DNA of 64,000 nt. Source: CAVVSD01 sp963757125 (GTDB lineage: Bacteria; Actinomycetota; Thermoleophilia; Solirubrobacterales; Solirubrobacteraceae). A model generated the notes under the pieces. That model ran no database searches. It saw nothing but the letters and a program-made list of their open reading frames with translations, and had not been told where the DNA came from. The translations under genes were made by a program, and so were the position numbers. Every line of letters begins with the position of its first letter. Within the stretch, counting starts at the first letter, position 1. The DNA is taken from the NCBI GenBank assembly GCA_963757125.1, contig CAVWQP010000004.1, positions 1-64,000 of the forward strand, written 5' to 3'. Shown in pieces: positions 43,107-51,339 of this stretch.

Positions 43107-44572
43107 GCGCCGATCTCCTCCTCGCGTAGGTCCTTGCGGGACAGCTTCCCGACGGCCGTCTTGGGCAGCTCGTCGCGGATCTCGAGCTGCCGCGGCAGCT
43201 CGATCGGCGACAGCCGGCCCCGGAGGTGCTCCTGGAGCTCCTCCAGCTCGAGCGTGTGGCCCGGGTTCAGCACGACGTAGGCCTTCACGGTCTCCCCCCG
43301 GTAGTCGTCGGGCACGCCGATGACGATCGTCTCCGCGACGGCCGGGTGCGTGAACACCGCCCGCTCGACGGTCGCCGGGTACACGTTGTAGCCGCTGGCG
43401 ATGATCATGTCCTTCAGGCGGTCGACGACGTGGAGGAAGCCGTCGTCGTCGACGAGCCCGATGTCGCCGGAGCGGAACGCGCCGCCGGAGAAGAACTCGG
43501 CGGTCTCCTCCGGGCGGTTCCAGTAGCCCCTGGCGACCTGCGGGCCGCGGATGGCGATCTCGCCGCGTTCGCCGGCCGGCAGCAGGACCGCGGGGTCCTC
43601 GAGGCTGCGGATCTCCACCGTCGTGCCCGGCATCGGCGACCCCGAGCTCCCCGGCGACGCGCCGTCCGACGGCGTCAGCGTCGCGATCGCCGTCGTCTCC
43701 GTGCCGCCGTAGGACGGGCGGACGCGGCGGCCGGTCAGCGCCTCGAAGCGGGCCTGGAGATCCTGCGCGAGCGGCGCGGCCCCGGCGGTGATGACCTTCA
43801 CGGACGACCAGCGATCCGCCGGGCCGGCGCCCAGGCGCAGCAGCATCGTCGCCATCGTCGGGACGATCGGGAAGAACGTCGGGCGCAGCTCGTCGACGAG
43901 CGCGACCGCCTCGTCGGCGGCGAAGCGCGGCACGACGAGCAGCTCGGCCGCCAGGCTCGCCGACAGGAGCACCGCGAGCACGAGCCCGCTCACGTGCATC
44001 ATCGGCACGGCGCCGAACAGCCGCTCCTCGCCGGGGACGAACTCCGGGCAGCGCTCGGCGAGCTGGTGCTGGCCGGCGACGAGGTTGGCGTGGGTGAGCA
44101 TCGCGCCCTTCGGAGCGCCGGTCGTCCCGCCCGTGTACTGCAGGACCGCCACGTCGCCCGGATCGACGTGCCCACGCGTGGCCGGGCCGGTGGACCCGAG
44201 CGCCTCGGCGAGATCCGTGACGACCGTCTCGGCCTGCAGCGCGACGCCGTCGTCCACCGTGAGGACGATCCGCGCGCCGCTGTCGGCCAGGATCCCGGCG
44301 GCCGCGTCCTGGGCGTAGAGCGGGTTGATGCTCACCAGCGTCGCCCCGGCGCGCCATGCGCCGTGGGCCCAGATCGCGACGGCCGGGTCGTTGGGCAGGC
44401 GCATCGCGACGCGGTCGCCCGGACGGATGCCCCGCTCGGCGAGCCACGCGGCGACGCGGTCGGCCTGCGCGTCGAGCTGGGCGAACGTCGTGCGCTCGCC
44501 GGCGTGCCAGATCGCGGGCCGGTCGCCGAAGCGCGCGACGGCGTCGTCGAGCATCGCGGGGACGGTCGTCAC
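43103..44572 (-). CDS. AMP-forming acyl-CoA ligase
   Basis: A 489-residue ANL enzyme that makes acyl-CoA from a free acid. A3 is VAVLQYTGGTTGAPKGAMLT, A5 VRPSYGGTETTAIATLTP, A7/A8 GAFRSGDIGLVDDDGFLHVV, and the catalytic lysine is in LPKTAVGKLSRKDLRE. The A5 motif begins YGGTE rather than YGLTE. GTG 44572 overlaps the stop of the OB-fold gene (GTGA). Context (thiolase-like, SDR and hydratase genes) points to degradation of an alicyclic, branched or steroid-like acid, but the substrate cannot be read from sequence. Confidence 0.9.
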   Translation of the reverse strand: MTTVPAMLDDAVARFGDRPAIWHAGERTTFAQLDAQADRVAAWLAERGIRPGDRVAMRLPNDPAVAIWAHGAWRAGATLVSINPLYAQDAAAGILADSGARIVLTVDDGVALQAETVVTDLAEALGSTGPATRGHVDPGDVAVLQYTGGTTGAPKGAMLTHANLVAGQHQLAERCPEFVPGEERLFGAVPMMHVSGLVLAVLLSASLAAELLVVPRFAADEAVALVDELRPTFFPIVPTMATMLLRLGAGPADRWSSVKVITAGAAPLAQDLQARFEALTGRRVRPSYGGTETTAIATLTPSDGASPGSSGSPMPGTTVEIRSLEDPAVLLPAGERGEIAIRGPQVARGYWNRPEETAEFFSGGAFRSGDIGLVDDDGFLHVVDRLKDMIIASGYNVYPATVERAVFTHPAVAETIVIGVPDDYRGETVKAYVVLNPGHTLELEELQEHLRGRLSPIELPRQLEIRDELPKTAVGKLSRKDLREEEIGA

Positions 44573-44874
44573 GCCTGCGTCCCGCGGAAGAACGGCACGC
44601 CGTCGCGCTCGACGAGCTCGACCGCGGCGTCGACCGCGATCTCCTCGTGGGGCGTGTCGACGATGTTCGTCATGAGCGTCGGGCCCTCGGTCAGCGTCAC
44701 GTAGGCGATCACGTACGGCTCGGAGGCCTGGTGCGTCACGGAGTACGAGTAGATGCGCCCGGTGCCCTGCGCGTCCACCCACGCGATCCGGTCGCTGCCG
44801 CAGAACGGGCACGGCACGCGCGGGTAGTGGTGCACGTGGCCGCACGCCTCGCAGCTGCCCAGGCGCACGCTCAT
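44569..44874 (-). CDS. Zn-ribbon/OB-fold protein (DUF35 type), thiolase partner
   Basis: A 101-residue protein. The N-terminal rubredoxin-like zinc ribbon is GSCEACGHVHHYPRVPCPFC with two C-x2-C pairs; the OB-fold follows (GTGRIYSYSVTHQASEPYVI, AYVTLTEGPTLMTNIVDTP). Members of this family form tight complexes with thiolase-like enzymes and channel CoA substrates. It is encoded directly after the thiolase-like gene with an ATGA overlap, which strongly supports that partnership. Confidence 0.9.
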   Translation of the reverse strand: MSVRLGSCEACGHVHHYPRVPCPFCGSDRIAWVDAQGTGRIYSYSVTHQASEPYVIAYVTLTEGPTLMTNIVDTPHEEIAVDAAVELVERDGVPFFRGTQA

Positions 44875-46040
44875 GCCGTGCGCTCCAGGACGAGCGTCGC
44901 ACCGGCGTGCCGCGTGCCCAGCGAGCCGCCGGTGCCGTGGGCCAGCGCGAGGTCGCAGTCGGGGACCTGCACCGCCGGATGCGCCTCGCCGCGCAGCTGG
45001 CGCACGGCCTCGATGACCTTCGTGACGCCGCCGCGGTTGGCCGGGTGGTTGTTGCACAGCCCGCCGCCGTCGGTGTTCACCGGGAGGCGTCCGACGCCCG
45101 AGATGAGGTTCCCGTCGGCGACGAAGCGCCCGCCCTCCCCCTTCGCGCAGAACCCAAGATCCTCGAGCTGCACCACGACGGTGATGGTGAACGAGTCGTA
45201 GATCGACGCGTACTTCACGTCCGCCGGCGTCACCCCCGCCTCCTCGAACGCCGCCGGCCCGGAGATCGCCCCCGCCGACCACGTCAGGTCCACGCGCCCG
45301 CCCGCGATGCCCTTCACCGCCTCGGCCGCGCCGCGCACGACGACCGTCGGGCGGTCCAGGCCTCGGGCGATGTCCGGATGCACCACGACGAGCGCCCCGC
45401 CGCCGTCGCTGACGACGCAGCAGTCGAGGCGGTGCAGCGGGTCGGCGACGAGCGGGGAGCCCACGACGTCCTCGACGGTCACGACCTTCGGCAGCATCGC
45501 GTGCGGGTTGTGCTGGGCGTGGTGCGACGCGGCGACCTTCACCCAGGCGAGCTGCTCGGACGTCGTGCCGAACTCGTGCATGTGGCGGCGGGCCACCATC
45601 GCGTACGTGTTGGCGACCGTGTGCCGGAACGGCTGCTCGTACGGCACCTCGGGGACCGACGGGTCCTCGAGGAACCACCAGTCGCGCGGCGACGGCGCGC
45701 TGCGCGGCCGCCCGGCCAGCGTGATGAGCGCGACGGAGCACTTCCCGGCCGCGATCGCCTGCGCGGCGTGGCCGACGGCGACGATCGGCGAGGACCCGCC
45801 CGTGTCCGTCGAGTCGACGTGCCGCACCCGCAGCCCGAGGTGATCGGTCAGCGTGAGGGCGCCGATCCCTGGCGCGTCGCCGGAGACGAAGAGGCCGTCG
45901 ACGTCGGCGAACGTCAGCCCGGCGTCGGCCAGCGCGCCGGCGGCGACCTGCGCGTGCAGGTCCGCCAGCGATGTGTCTGGGGCCTTGCGCAGCGGGTGCT
46001 CGTAGGCCCCCGCGATGCACGCCGCGCCCCGGATGGTCAA
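44871..46040 (-). CDS. Thiolase-like (SCP-x type) protein
   Basis: A 389-residue member of the SCP2-thiolase-like group. It opens LTIRGAACIAGAYEHPLRKA; the usual nucleophile region reads STDTGGSSPIVAVGHAAQAI with no cysteine, as in the non-canonical family that pairs with DUF35 proteins. C-terminal motifs are CNNHPANRGGVTKVIEAVRQ and LALAHGTGGSLGTRHAG. Known relatives act as aldolases or lyases in steroid side-chain breakdown, so retro-aldol cleavage rather than thiolysis is a fair guess. TTG 46040 overlaps the SDR stop (TTGA). Confidence 0.88.
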   Translation of the reverse strand: MTIRGAACIAGAYEHPLRKAPDTSLADLHAQVAAGALADAGLTFADVDGLFVSGDAPGIGALTLTDHLGLRVRHVDSTDTGGSSPIVAVGHAAQAIAAGKCSVALITLAGRPRSAPSPRDWWFLEDPSVPEVPYEQPFRHTVANTYAMVARRHMHEFGTTSEQLAWVKVAASHHAQHNPHAMLPKVVTVEDVVGSPLVADPLHRLDCCVVSDGGGALVVVHPDIARGLDRPTVVVRGAAEAVKGIAGGRVDLTWSAGAISGPAAFEEAGVTPADVKYASIYDSFTITVVVQLEDLGFCAKGEGGRFVADGNLISGVGRLPVNTDGGGLCNNHPANRGGVTKVIEAVRQLRGEAHPAVQVPDCDLALAHGTGGSLGTRHAGATLVLERTA

Positions 46041-46951
46041 CCGATCAGCCCCAGGGCGGTGAGCCGCTCGACCGCGTCCCCGATCGGACCTGGAGCCGCC
46101 GGGGTCGCTCCCTCGACGTCGGTGATCTGCGACCACGCCGCCTCGATGTCGTCCGGATCCAGCGGCGCCGCCGGATCGAACTGCACGCCCCGGGTCTCCG
46201 CGTAGAAGACACGGGCCACCCGCCCGGCGACCGACCAGATGATGTTCCCGGTGTCCGTGCACGCCTCGCTGGCGAGGTACGCGACGACCGGCGACACGAG
46301 CCCGGCGTCGAGGAAGGCGCGCATGTCGCCCGGGATGAGCTCGGTCGTCATCCGCGTCGCCGCCGCGGGAGCGACCGCGTTGATGAGCACGCCCTTGCGC
46401 GCGCCCTCCAGCGCGAGCGTGTTCATGAGCCCGACGACGCCGAGCTTGGCGGCCGCGTAGTTGGACTGGCCGAAGTTGCCGTTCGTCGCCGAGCCCGACG
46501 TCGTCACCACGACGCGCCCGTAGCCCTGCTCGAGCATGAGCGGCCAGGCCGCGTGGGTGCAGTACACGGTGCCCATGAGGTGCACCGCGAGGACCGCCTC
46601 GAAGTCCTCGAGCGAGACCTTCGCGAACGTCTTGTCACGGAGGATCCCGGCGTTGTTCACGAGGGCGTCGACCCTGCCGAAGCGCTCCACCGCGAGCGCG
46701 ACGAGCGACTGCGCCCCGGCCGGCTCGGCGATGCTCTCGTGGTGGGCGACCGCCTCGCCGCCGAGCGCCTCGATCTCCGACACGACGCGGTCCGCGGGCG
46801 CGGCGTCGCCGTTCTCGCCGTGGACCGTGCCGCCGACGTCGTTGACGACGACCTTGGCGCCGAGCCCGGCGAGCGTCAGCGCGTGCCGCCGCCCGAGCCC
46901 CCCGCCTGCCCCCGTCACGAGCGCCACGCGCCCGTCCAAGCGAACCGCCAT
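46037..46951 (-). CDS. Short-chain dehydrogenase (multifunctional-enzyme/17-beta-HSD4-like)
   Basis: A 304-residue SDR. The cofactor loop is VALVTGAGGGLGRRHALTLA, followed by NNAGILRDKTFAKVSLEDFE, serine in VVVTTSGSATNGNFGQSNYA and the YAAAK catalytic pair. The insert VVNDVGGTVHGENGDAAPAD is typical of 3-hydroxyacyl-CoA dehydrogenases of the peroxisomal multifunctional-enzyme type. The C-terminal 60 residues extend beyond the core, as in that group. ATG 46951 heads the operon, divergent from a response regulator gene 51 bases away. Confidence 0.9.
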   Translation of the reverse strand: MAVRLDGRVALVTGAGGGLGRRHALTLAGLGAKVVVNDVGGTVHGENGDAAPADRVVSEIEALGGEAVAHHESIAEPAGAQSLVALAVERFGRVDALVNNAGILRDKTFAKVSLEDFEAVLAVHLMGTVYCTHAAWPLMLEQGYGRVVVTTSGSATNGNFGQSNYAAAKLGVVGLMNTLALEGARKGVLINAVAPAAATRMTTELIPGDMRAFLDAGLVSPVVAYLASEACTDTGNIIWSVAGRVARVFYAETRGVQFDPAAPLDPDDIEAAWSQITDVEGATPAAPGPIGDAVERLTALGLIG

Positions 46952-47002
46952 GCATCCGCCTCCCCGCTTTGACCCAGGCGGCGCAAGGTAGCGTCTGCGC
47001 CC

Positions 47003-47656
47003 ATGCGGGTGCTCATCGCCGAGGACCAGCCGCGCGTCGCGGGTGCCGTCGCACGCGGCCTGCGCCGGGAGGGGCTCGCCGTCGACATCGCCTCCGACGG
47101 CGCCGAGGCGCTGCTCAAGGCCCGGGTGACGCGCTACGACGTCGTCATCCTCGACCGCGACCTCCCCGAGATGCACGGCGACGACGTGTGCCGGGCGCTC
47201 ACCGTCGAGCGACCGGAGACCCGGGTGCTCATGCTCACCGCGGCCAGCGGCGTCGAGGACCGCGTGGAGGGCCTCGCCCTCGGCGCGGACGACTACCTCC
47301 CGAAGCCCTTCGCGTTCGCGGAGCTCGTCGCGCGCGTCCGCGCCCTCGGCCGCCGCGCCGGACCGGCCAGGCCGCCGGTGCTCGAGCGCCACGGCATCAC
47401 GCTGGACCCCGCGCGCCACGAGGTGCACCGCGACGGCGAGCTCATCGCGCTGTCGCCCAAGGAGCACACGGTCCTCGAGGTGCTCATGGAGGCCGACGGG
47501 GCGGTCGTCTCCCCCGAGGAGCTGCTCGAGCGCGCATGGGACGAGCAGGTCGATCCGCTGACGAACTCCGTGCGCATGGTCGTCATGACGCTGCGGCGCA
47601 AGCTGGGCGAGCCGCAGGCGATCATCACGGTGCCCGGCGCCGGCTATCGCCTCTGA
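47003..47656 (+). CDS. OmpR/PhoB-family response regulator
   Basis: A 217-residue regulator. Receiver: RVLIAEDQPRVAGAVARGLR, phospho-aspartate in DVVILDRDLPEMHGDDVCRA, threonine in VLMLTAASGVED, lysine in DDYLPKPFAFAEL. Winged helix: LIALSPKEHTVLEVLMEADG, NSVRMVVMTLRRKLGEPQAI, VPGAGYRL. It is followed within 10 bases by a membrane histidine kinase, its evident partner. ATG 47003 is the start. Confidence 0.93.
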   Translation: MRVLIAEDQPRVAGAVARGLRREGLAVDIASDGAEALLKARVTRYDVVILDRDLPEMHGDDVCRALTVERPETRVLMLTAASGVEDRVEGLALGADDYLPKPFAFAELVARVRALGRRAGPARPPVLERHGITLDPARHEVHRDGELIALSPKEHTVLEVLMEADGAVVSPEELLERAWDEQVDPLTNSVRMVVMTLRRKLGEPQAIITVPGAGYRL

Positions 47657-47663
47657 GGCGCTC

Positions 47664-48746
47664 CTGAGCGTCAAGACCCGACTCACGCTGCTGTACGCCG
47701 GCCTCTTCGGGGTCTGCGGCGCGCTGCTCCTCGGCGTGAGCCTGTGGCTCATGGCGCGCCACCTGCGCCGGACCCTGTCGGCCGAGGCCGCGAGCAACGC
47801 CGTGAGCGCCCTCGCCGCGTGGTACGTCGTGGCGCTCGCCGGCACGCTGCTCGTCGCGGGCGCCGTCGGCTGGCTCCTGGCGCAGCGGGCGCTGGCGCCG
47901 GTCGAGGAGATGACGCGCTTCGCCCGCCGGATCTCCGAGGAGCGCCTGGGCGAGCGGCTCGCGCCCGCCGGGCCGCCCGACGAGCTGCGCGAGCTCGGCG
48001 AGACGCTCGACGCGATGCTCGACCGCCTCGCCGACGCGTTCGACGCCCAGCGCCGCTTCCTCGCCAACGCGAGCCACGAGCTGCGCACCCCGCTCGCGGT
48101 CATCCGCACGGAGGCCGACGTGGCGCTCGCGAACCCGGAGCCCGACATCGAGGAGCTACGTGAGGTCGCCGTCGCGGTGTCGGAGTCCGTCGTGCGCACG
48201 GAGGCGCTGCTCGACGGGCTCATGCTGCTCGCGCGCAGCCAGCCGGGGCTGCTGCGCCCCGAGCCGCTGGAGCTCGCCGAGATCGCCCGCCGCGTCGCGC
48301 GCCAGACGAGCACGGAGGCGCGCTCGCGCGACATCGACGTCCGCGTGGCGGGCGACGCCGCGCACACGACCGGCGACCGGGCTCTCGTGGAGCGGCTCGT
48401 CGCCAACCTCGTGGAGAACGGCGTCCGCCACAACGTCCGAGGCGGCTGGGTGGACATCGCGACCGGCACCGACGGGGACGTCGCGGTCGTGGCCGTGCGC
48501 AACAGCGGGCCAGTGGTGGCGCCGGAGCACATCGACCGGCTCACGGCGCCCTTCGAGCGCCTCGGCCGTCACGGGGACGCGCCCGGCGCGGGTCTCGGCC
48601 TCTCGATCGTCCAGGCGGTCGCCGACGCCCACGGCGCGACCCTCGTCATCGAGCCGCGGCCGGACGGCGGCCTGGACGTCAGCGTCAGGTTCGGGCGGGA
48701 TCCGTGGGCGGGCAGTCGCCGTGCCCGTGGCGGTGCTTCCACGTGA
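47664..48746 (+). CDS. Membrane sensor histidine kinase
   Basis: About 360 residues. The first membrane helix is VKTRLTLLYAGLFGVCGALL, the second WYVVALAGTLLVAGAVGWLL; the loop between them is short (about 35 residues), so the signal is probably sensed in or near the membrane. Then a HAMP domain (RALAPVEEMTRFARRISEER), the H-box RFLANASHELRTPLAVIRTE, N-box ANLVENGVRHN and G-box DAPGAGLGLSIVQAVADAHG. The start is uncertain: the first standard start is GTG 47736, inside helix 1, while the frame is open to CTG 47664. A lost base may explain this. Confidence 0.87.
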   Translation: MSVKTRLTLLYAGLFGVCGALLLGVSLWLMARHLRRTLSAEAASNAVSALAAWYVVALAGTLLVAGAVGWLLAQRALAPVEEMTRFARRISEERLGERLAPAGPPDELRELGETLDAMLDRLADAFDAQRRFLANASHELRTPLAVIRTEADVALANPEPDIEELREVAVAVSESVVRTEALLDGLMLLARSQPGLLRPEPLELAEIARRVARQTSTEARSRDIDVRVAGDAAHTTGDRALVERLVANLVENGVRHNVRGGWVDIATGTDGDVAVVAVRNSGPVVAPEHIDRLTAPFERLGRHGDAPGAGLGLSIVQAVADAHGATLVIEPRPDGGLDVSVRFGRDPWAGSRRARGGAST

Positions 48747-48906
48747 CGTCGACGCCCTGAGGCACCGGGGCGTTCTGCTGCTGCTGCTGCGTGACCGCCG
48801 CGCGCAGCGGCGTATCGACGCGGGCGACGCCGGCGATCCCGGCGCCGAGCAGCGCGCAGCCCAGGAGCAGCACGGCGATCGGCAGTGTGCGACGGAGGAG
48901 TGCCAC
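48685..48906 (-). CDS. Small exported or membrane-anchored protein with poly-Gln and His-rich tail
   Basis: A 73-residue frame from GTG 48906. A hydrophobic helix RTLPIAVLLLGCALLGAGIA is followed by ARVDTPLRAAVTQQQQQNAP and a histidine-rich VTWKHRHGHGDCPP that could bind metal. The glutamine run comes from a (CTG)5 repeat read on the other strand. It overlaps the convergent kinase gene end by 62 bases. No family recognised; the ordered signal-helix then tail layout favours a real gene. Confidence 0.5.
   Translation of the reverse strand: MALLRRTLPIAVLLLGCALLGAGIAGVARVDTPLRAAVTQQQQQNAPVPQGVDVTWKHRHGHGDCPPTDPART
48775..48789. repeat. (CTG)5 trinucleotide repeat
   Basis: Five perfect CTG units lie just after the histidine kinase stop and encode, on the minus strand, the five-glutamine run of the small protein at 48685-48906. 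Length could vary by slippage without shifting the frame. Confidence 0.7.
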
Positions 48907-48952
48907 GGACGACAGTGAATCGCCCGACCCTCAACGGCTCCTCAAGGAGCCG

Positions 48953-49918
48953 TCAGGGCAGCCGGCCGAACCAGGCCAGCGACAGCGCGGCACCCACCGC
49001 CAGCAGCGCGACGGCGCCCCCGGCCCACCAGGCGGTCACCTGGCGCTCCTCCATCTTCGTCCCGACCTGCGAGCCGAGCTTCTCGTAGACGGCGGAGAGG
49101 GCGTCGGCGTCGGAGACCTCGAACGTCTTGCCGCCGCTGATCTGCGCGACCTGCTGCATCGCCTGCTTGTCGGGCGGGACGCTCTTGGTCTCCGTCTGCC
49201 CGTTCGCCCCGGGTGCCTCGATGGTGCCCTGGTCGGTGCCGAGCGCGATCGTGTAGATCGGGACCTTCTGGTCGGCGGCCTTCTGGGCCACCGCGACCGG
49301 GTCCGCGCCGCGCACCGACGTGCCGTCGGAGAGCAGGACGATCGCCGCCGGCGGCGGCTTGTCGCTGCCGTCGGCGCTGCGCTGGCGCTGGAGGATCCCG
49401 AGCGCCGCGGTCAGGGCGTCGCCCGTGGCCGTACCGCCACTGGGCTCCAGCCGGCGCAGCGCCGCGCGGACGGCCTCGCGGTCGGTCGTCGGCGTGCTCA
49501 GCACCCGCGGGCGCTGGTTGAACGCCATCGCGCCGACGCGGATGTTGCGCGGCACGGCTCCCAGGAAGTCCTCCGCTGCGTCGCGTGCCGCGACGAGCCG
49601 CGACGGCTTCACGTCGGTCGCCTGCATCGAGCCCGAGATGTCGGTCACGAGCATGATCGACGCGCGCTCGTCCGGCACCGCCTGCGTCGTCTGCGGCCGC
49701 GCGAGGGCGACGACGAGCGCCACCAGCGCGAGCGCGTACGCCGCCATCGGCACGTGCCGGCGCCAGCCCGGGCGCTTGCGCACCACAGAGGGCTGGACCG
49801 GCGCGAGCGCGAACGCCTCGGCAGCGCGCGCCCGGCCGCGGGCGTGGGCGATGTACGCCCAGATCACCAGCGGCACGAGCACGAGCCCGGCCAGGAAGAG
49901 GGGTGCTTGGAAGCTCAT
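48953..49918 (-). CDS. VWA-domain membrane protein (BatA-like)
   Basis: A 321-residue protein with the same layout as the one at 39032-39985: helices PLFLAGLVLVPLVIWAYIAH and VPMAAYALALVALVVALARP, a VWA domain with IMLVTDISGSMQATDVKPSR, PSGGTATGDALTAA and VLLSDGTSVRGADP (complete metal site), and a last helix AVALLAVGAALSLAWFG. It has no MoxR or DUF58 gene beside it; it follows an HtrA-like protease gene by 6 bases and may be co-transcribed with it. An envelope role is likely. Confidence 0.88.
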   Translation of the reverse strand: MSFQAPLFLAGLVLVPLVIWAYIAHARGRARAAEAFALAPVQPSVVRKRPGWRRHVPMAAYALALVALVVALARPQTTQAVPDERASIMLVTDISGSMQATDVKPSRLVAARDAAEDFLGAVPRNIRVGAMAFNQRPRVLSTPTTDREAVRAALRRLEPSGGTATGDALTAALGILQRQRSADGSDKPPPAAIVLLSDGTSVRGADPVAVAQKAADQKVPIYTIALGTDQGTIEAPGANGQTETKSVPPDKQAMQQVAQISGGKTFEVSDADALSAVYEKLGSQVGTKMEERQVTAWWAGGAVALLAVGAALSLAWFGRLP

Positions 49919-49924
49919 CCTGCC

Positions 49925-51163
49925 TTACGGAGTCGAGGTGGACGGGGCGGTCGCGGGCCGGTCGCTGAGCGTCACGGTGAGCGTGCGGTCCTTGCCGTTG
50001 CGGCTGACCTTCATCGTGATCTGGTCGCCCGGCTTGTTGTCGGCGATCGCGGTCGCGATGTCCTCCGGCTTGCTGATCACCTGGCCGTCGACCTCGGTGA
50101 CGAGATCGCCGATCTCGGCGCCTGCGCGCTGCGCGGGCGAGCTCGGGGTGACGTCGCCGACCTCGGCGCCGTTGCCGGACGCCGTCGGGGAGGTGCTCAC
50201 GCCCAGGTAGGCGTGCTGCACGCCGTGGCCGGTCTTGAGCTGCGGGACGACGGTGCGGACCGCGTTGGCCGGCACTGCGAACCCGATGCCGATGTTGCCG
50301 GTGCCCGCGCCGGACGTCGCGATCTGGGAGTTGACGCCGATGACGCGGCCGCGGCTGTCGAGCAGCGGGCCGCCGGAGTTGCCGGGGTTGATCGGCGCGT
50401 CCGTCTGGATGACCTTGTCGATCTGGAAGCCGTTGGGCGCGCGGATCTCACGGCCGAGGCCGGAGACGATGCCGGTCGTCGCGGTGCGGTCGAGGCCGAG
50501 CGGGTTGCCGATCGCGATCGCGGTGTCGCCGACCTTGACCTGGTCGGAGTCGGCGAGCGCGAGCGGGTACAGCTTGCCGGCGGCAGCCGGGTCGACGTGC
50601 AGGACGGCGATGTCGACGGACGGGTCGCTGCCGAGGACGTCGGCGGTGATCGGACGACCGGTGTCGCCGAAGCGGATCTTCACCTTCTTGTCGTTGCCGA
50701 CGACGTGCGCGTTGGAGACGATCGTCCCGTCGCTGTCGACGACGAAGCCGGTCCCGGTCCCGTCGCTGGACTGGATCGAGACGACGCCCTTGCTGGCCGC
50801 GGCGTAGATGGCGCCGACGGTGCCGTTGGCGGGCGGCGACGCGGCCGCGCCCTTGGGGGCGGCGGGCAGCGCGGTCGGGACGGTCGCGTTGGCGTTGCTC
50901 GACGTGTTGTCGTCGCCGCCCACCAGGCCGCTGCCGAGCAGGACGGCGGAGACGATGACGGCGGAGATCGCACCGCCGGCGAGTGCGGGCAGGAGAGGCG
51001 AGCGGGGCTTCTGCGGGGGCTGGCCGCCGGACGCCGCGCGCTCGTGGATGAGGGTCGGCTCGTCGTCCGGGCGCAGGGGCCGGTTGGCGACGGTCGGGCG
51101 CTCGGCCGGCTCACGCCGGCGATCGCGCCAGTTGCCGGACCACAGATGGTCTGGATCGGTCAC
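49925..51163 (-). CDS. HtrA/DegP-like membrane serine protease with PDZ domain
   Basis: A 412-residue protein. A cytoplasmic basic/proline-rich leader (1-60) is followed by one membrane helix (LPALAGGAISAVIVSAVLLG). The trypsin-like domain has the catalytic triad in TIVSNAHVVGNDKK (H), SDPSVDIAVLHVDPA (D) and NPGNSGGPLLDSRGRVIGVN (S). The C-terminal PDZ domain spans about 310-400 (AEVGDVTPSSPAQRAGAEIG, DLVTEVDGQVISKPEDIATA). It probably degrades or senses misfolded proteins outside the membrane. ATG 51163 is used. The VWA gene follows. Confidence 0.92.
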   Translation of the reverse strand: MTDPDHLWSGNWRDRRREPAERPTVANRPLRPDDEPTLIHERAASGGQPPQKPRSPLLPALAGGAISAVIVSAVLLGSGLVGGDDNTSSNANATVPTALPAAPKGAAASPPANGTVGAIYAAASKGVVSIQSSDGTGTGFVVDSDGTIVSNAHVVGNDKKVKIRFGDTGRPITADVLGSDPSVDIAVLHVDPAAAGKLYPLALADSDQVKVGDTAIAIGNPLGLDRTATTGIVSGLGREIRAPNGFQIDKVIQTDAPINPGNSGGPLLDSRGRVIGVNSQIATSGAGTGNIGIGFAVPANAVRTVVPQLKTGHGVQHAYLGVSTSPTASGNGAEVGDVTPSSPAQRAGAEIGDLVTEVDGQVISKPEDIATAIADNKPGDQITMKVSRNGKDRTLTVTLSDRPATAPSTSTP

Positions 51164-51339
51164 GGGAGGAGGCTCTCGAACGTCGGGGGCGTGAACATGT
51201 GTGCCCTCATGGTGTAGCGGGGCACGTCATGGGGGGATAAACGACGCGCGAGCCGTGTGCGCCGGTCGATCATCCGTGCAAGGAAATGCGCCTCGGGTCC
51301 GTCATGGGAGGTGGCCCTCACTCCGACCCCTGGAACGAG
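51164..51339. promoter_or_regulatory. Divergent promoter region with short inverted repeat
   Basis: The 176 bases between the HtrA-like gene and the flavoprotein operon should hold promoters for both. GTGCCC at 51201-51206 and GGGCAC at 51220-51225 form a 6-bp inverted repeat around 13 bases, a possible operator. No clear -35/-10 pair could be assigned. Confidence 0.3.

Noticed and set aside
46952..48544. Long minus-strand extension of the SDR frame to 48544
   Set aside because: It is antisense to the response regulator and kinase. The SDR fold starts at MAVRLDGRVALVTG (46951), as in homologues.
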